Positions 62,387 through 64,000 of a DNA stretch of 64,000 nucleotides are shown here, in pieces (position 1 is the stretch's first letter; each line of letters begins with the position of its first letter). The translations under genes were made by a program, and so were the position numbers. Under the pieces are notes generated by a model. That model made no database searches. It saw only the letters and a list, made by a program, of their open reading frames with translations, and was not told where the DNA came from. The stretch is from RGIG3178 sp964533965 (GTDB taxonomy: Bacteria; Bacillota; Clostridia; Christensenellales; QAND01), in contig CAZHNN010000007.1 of NCBI GenBank assembly GCA_964533965.1, positions 47,018 to 111,017 on the forward strand, written 5' to 3'.

Positions 62387-63108
62387 ATCGATTCCTCTTT
62401 CGCATACACGCCATTTGCAAAACCACGCTGAAATTGCCCGTTCTTCAGAAAGCTGTAAAAACCGTGTTCCGAAACGATGATATGGTCGAGCAACACTATG
62501 TTGACAAGCGACAGAGCCTTGTATACCTGATCCGTCAATTCAATGTCCTCACGGCTGGGCAGTAGTGATCCCGCGGGGTGGTTGTGCAGCAAAATGGCGT
62601 TCTGCGTACCGATGCGAAGCGCATCCCCCACCAGGCGTTGCATGTCGATGGTAACACTGATGGCGGTCCCTTCGCTCAGCTTCACGGCACGCTTCAACGC
62701 ACAGCGGGCATCCAGGCATAAGAGATACGCCGCTTCCGAATTGCTTCCGATATACAGCGCGCTTGCATATTCTCCTGCCTGTTCCGTGGTTGCCAACAAT
62801 GGCTTTTTGGTCAGCCTGTCCAGCATATACCGCCTTGCGAGGTCGGGAACCATTTGCAGCAAAAAGGCGGAGCGCTCCCCGATGCCATCGACCACCATTA
62901 AGTCCTCCCTATCCGCATCCAATACGGCACAGAGGCTGCCGAAATGAGCCAAAAGCCTATGCGCCAACGGATTGACATCCGCACGCGGAATGGAGAACGT
63001 CAAAAGCAACTCCAGCACTTCATGGTCGCTCAAAACATCGAAGCCGCCCAAGGCATATCTTTGTCGAAGCCGGTCGCGGTGTCCGCCATGCAGATTATCC
63101 TTCTCCAA
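62383..63108 (-). CDS. radC: RadC family JAB-domain protein
   Basis: A helix-hairpin-helix region (DREDLMVVDGIGERSAFLLQ) and a C-terminal JAB/MPN domain with HNHPAGSLLPSREDIELTD and DHIIVSEHGFYSF (metal-binding His/Asp) identify RadC. I place the start at TTG 63108 (241 residues), giving the usual short lead before GGHRDRLRQRY; the longer frame to 63237 also begins with TTG but lacks a ribosome site. The DNA repair role of RadC is not firmly established. Operon with the YdcF-like gene. Confidence 0.88.
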   Translation of the reverse strand: MEKDNLHGGHRDRLRQRYALGGFDVLSDHEVLELLLTFSIPRADVNPLAHRLLAHFGSLCAVLDADREDLMVVDGIGERSAFLLQMVPDLARRYMLDRLTKKPLLATTEQAGEYASALYIGSNSEAAYLLCLDARCALKRAVKLSEGTAISVTIDMQRLVGDALRIGTQNAILLHNHPAGSLLPSREDIELTDQVYKALSLVNIVLLDHIIVSEHGFYSFLKNGQFQRGFANGVYAKEESI

Positions 63109-63264
63109 TACCCACCAACCCCCGCTGTTTTGTCCTTTTTCATCATAACAACGAAATCCATGTTTCGCAAGGCAATGCTGTTGCACCAAAGAATGCAGCA
63201 AGATATAATTTTGATACAAAGGAAATTTCAGGGCCAATCAGCCCGATTGTAAGGAGGCCATATC

Positions 63265-63825
63265 ATGCAAACCAATCCGGTACTCCAAGCCATTTTTGAG
63301 CGCAGGTCCATCCGCAACTTTGAACCAACGCCGGTGGACAAAGAAACCCTCGACCTCATCCTCGAAGCCGGTATCTGGGCGCCAAGTGCCAGCAATTACC
63401 AGACGTGGCATTTCACCGTCATCCAGGATAAGGCACTGATCGAACAGATCAACGAGGAAGGCATGCAGTACGTGCTGAAAAACAGTGCGTCGTTTCGGGC
63501 GCAGCAGGGAGGAAACCCAAACTACCACGTCTTTCATCATGCGCCCTGCATCATTTTGGTATCCTATGAGACATCGCACAGTTGGGCCAAAATCGACACG
63601 GCGCTGGCTGCCCAGAACATCATGCTGGCCGCTCATTCGCTTGGGCTTGGAACCACCTACATCGGCCGCTTAACGCCGTGGCTGGAGAGTGAAGAAGCAA
63701 AGCCCATCCTATCCGCCTTGCCTATCCCCGAAGGGTATGCACCGCTGCATTTCATCATCCTTGGCAAACCCACCGCCGAAGGGAACAAGCGCGACCGCAG
63801 GCCGGGGACGATCTCCTATCTGTAA
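63265..63825 (+). CDS. Nitroreductase family protein
   Basis: The 186-residue FMN-dependent oxidoreductase has the FMN-binding RRSIRNFEPTPVDKE start (about 13-27), APSASNYQTWHF and the C-terminal LPIPEGYAPLHFIILGKP segment. Substrate unknown. The start follows TAAGGAGG. Divergent from radC. Confidence 0.92.
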   Translation: MQTNPVLQAIFERRSIRNFEPTPVDKETLDLILEAGIWAPSASNYQTWHFTVIQDKALIEQINEEGMQYVLKNSASFRAQQGGNPNYHVFHHAPCIILVSYETSHSWAKIDTALAAQNIMLAAHSLGLGTTYIGRLTPWLESEEAKPILSALPIPEGYAPLHFIILGKPTAEGNKRDRRPGTISYL

Positions 63826-63854
63826 ATAACTGTTATTTACCGTATTTGTCTTTT

Positions 63855-63916
63855 TGCCTTGGGAAACGCAACGTTAAATTTCCTTTTCCGACGTTGACGC
63901 CCCAAGGCTTTTTTGC
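63855..63916 (+). terminator. Long terminator overlapping the tRNA promoter
   Basis: GCCTTGGG and CCCAAGGC with inner AACGT/ACGTT form a long hairpin followed by TTTTTT. The 3' arm lies in the spacer of the tRNA-Ser promoter. Confidence 0.55.
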
Positions 63917-63922
63917 TATACT
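63894..63922 (+). promoter_or_regulatory. Promoter of tRNA-Ser
   Basis: TTGACG (63894-63899) and TATACT (63917-63922), spacer 17. Confidence 0.75.
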
Positions 63923-63945
63923 ATTCAAGCGTTCAATTACTTAAT

Positions 63946-64000
63946 GGAGAGATGTCCGAGTGGTTTATGGAGCTGGTCTTGAAAACCAGTGATGCCGCAA
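63946..64000 (+). tRNA. tRNA-Ser (anticodon UGA), 3' part outside window
   Basis: The sequence begins GGAGAGATGTCCGAGTGG, typical of bacterial tRNA-Ser. The anticodon arm CTGGT-CTTGAAA-ACCAG has anticodon TGA. The window ends at the beginning of the long variable arm expected for serine. Confidence 0.95.

Overview
This window looks like part of a draft or metagenome-derived chromosome of an endospore-forming member of the Clostridia (Bacillota). Sporulation and germination genes dominate the left part: ypeB, sleB, spoIIR, a SPOCS/LysM protein, veg, spo0A, a class B PBP, a YabE-like 3D protein and spoIIID, plus two small acid-soluble spore protein genes. Most genes have strong Shine-Dalgarno sites and several use TTG or GTG starts. 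Three runs of N lie inside genes, two in repeat tracts and one in a paralogous gene. I cannot name the species.

Layout. 1-13.7 kb: germination and sporulation cluster with ispE, a Met/Cys/His-rich repeat protein broken by a gap, rsmA and yabE. 14-24.7 kb: ABC-F ATPase, hpf, a zinc-ribbon protein, a probable raiA RNA, comFC-recD2, a VanZ-like protein, a TtcA-like enzyme, mreB, spoIIID, a 6S-like RNA candidate and gtrA. 24.8-30.1 kb: two SASP genes, a YgiQ radical SAM protein with a very long repeat tail, a YgjP-like metalloprotease and ybaK. 30.1-32.6 kb: an AT-rich class I glutamine amidotransferase beside decayed copies of fumarase-beta and ybaK sequence, then the intact fumarase pair. 32.7-41.4 kb: four tandem aldehyde:ferredoxin oxidoreductase (AOR) paralogues in three transcription units, each unit with a promoter, a molybdenum/tungsten-cofactor-type riboswitch candidate and a terminator-like hairpin before the first gene. 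41.4-47.1 kb: ECF sigma factor overlapping a membrane beta-propeller protein, and a lamin-tail/CotH lipoprotein. 47.1-58.4 kb: thioesterase, cyclic-di-AMP receptor, LysM-G5-M23 protein, DMT transporter, YhbD-like regulator with a bactofilin, lipoprotein-gltX-glnS, hemolysin III and M1 peptidase. 58.4-64 kb: AT-rich dnaD/dnaC-type pair followed by the relic of a GC-richer dnaC, GNAT, a MITE-like repeat, ydcF-radC, nitroreductase and the start of tRNA-Ser(UGA).

The most distinctive region is the AOR array: four nearly equal-length tungsto/molybdoenzyme paralogues, with three independent copies of the same leader architecture. Next are two places where AT-rich genes sit beside truncated remnants of host-like genes, which suggests gene acquisition or replacement that left scars (or strain chimerism in the assembly). 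The raiA-type RNA between comFC and hpf and the Met/Cys/His-rich repeat protein also deserve attention.
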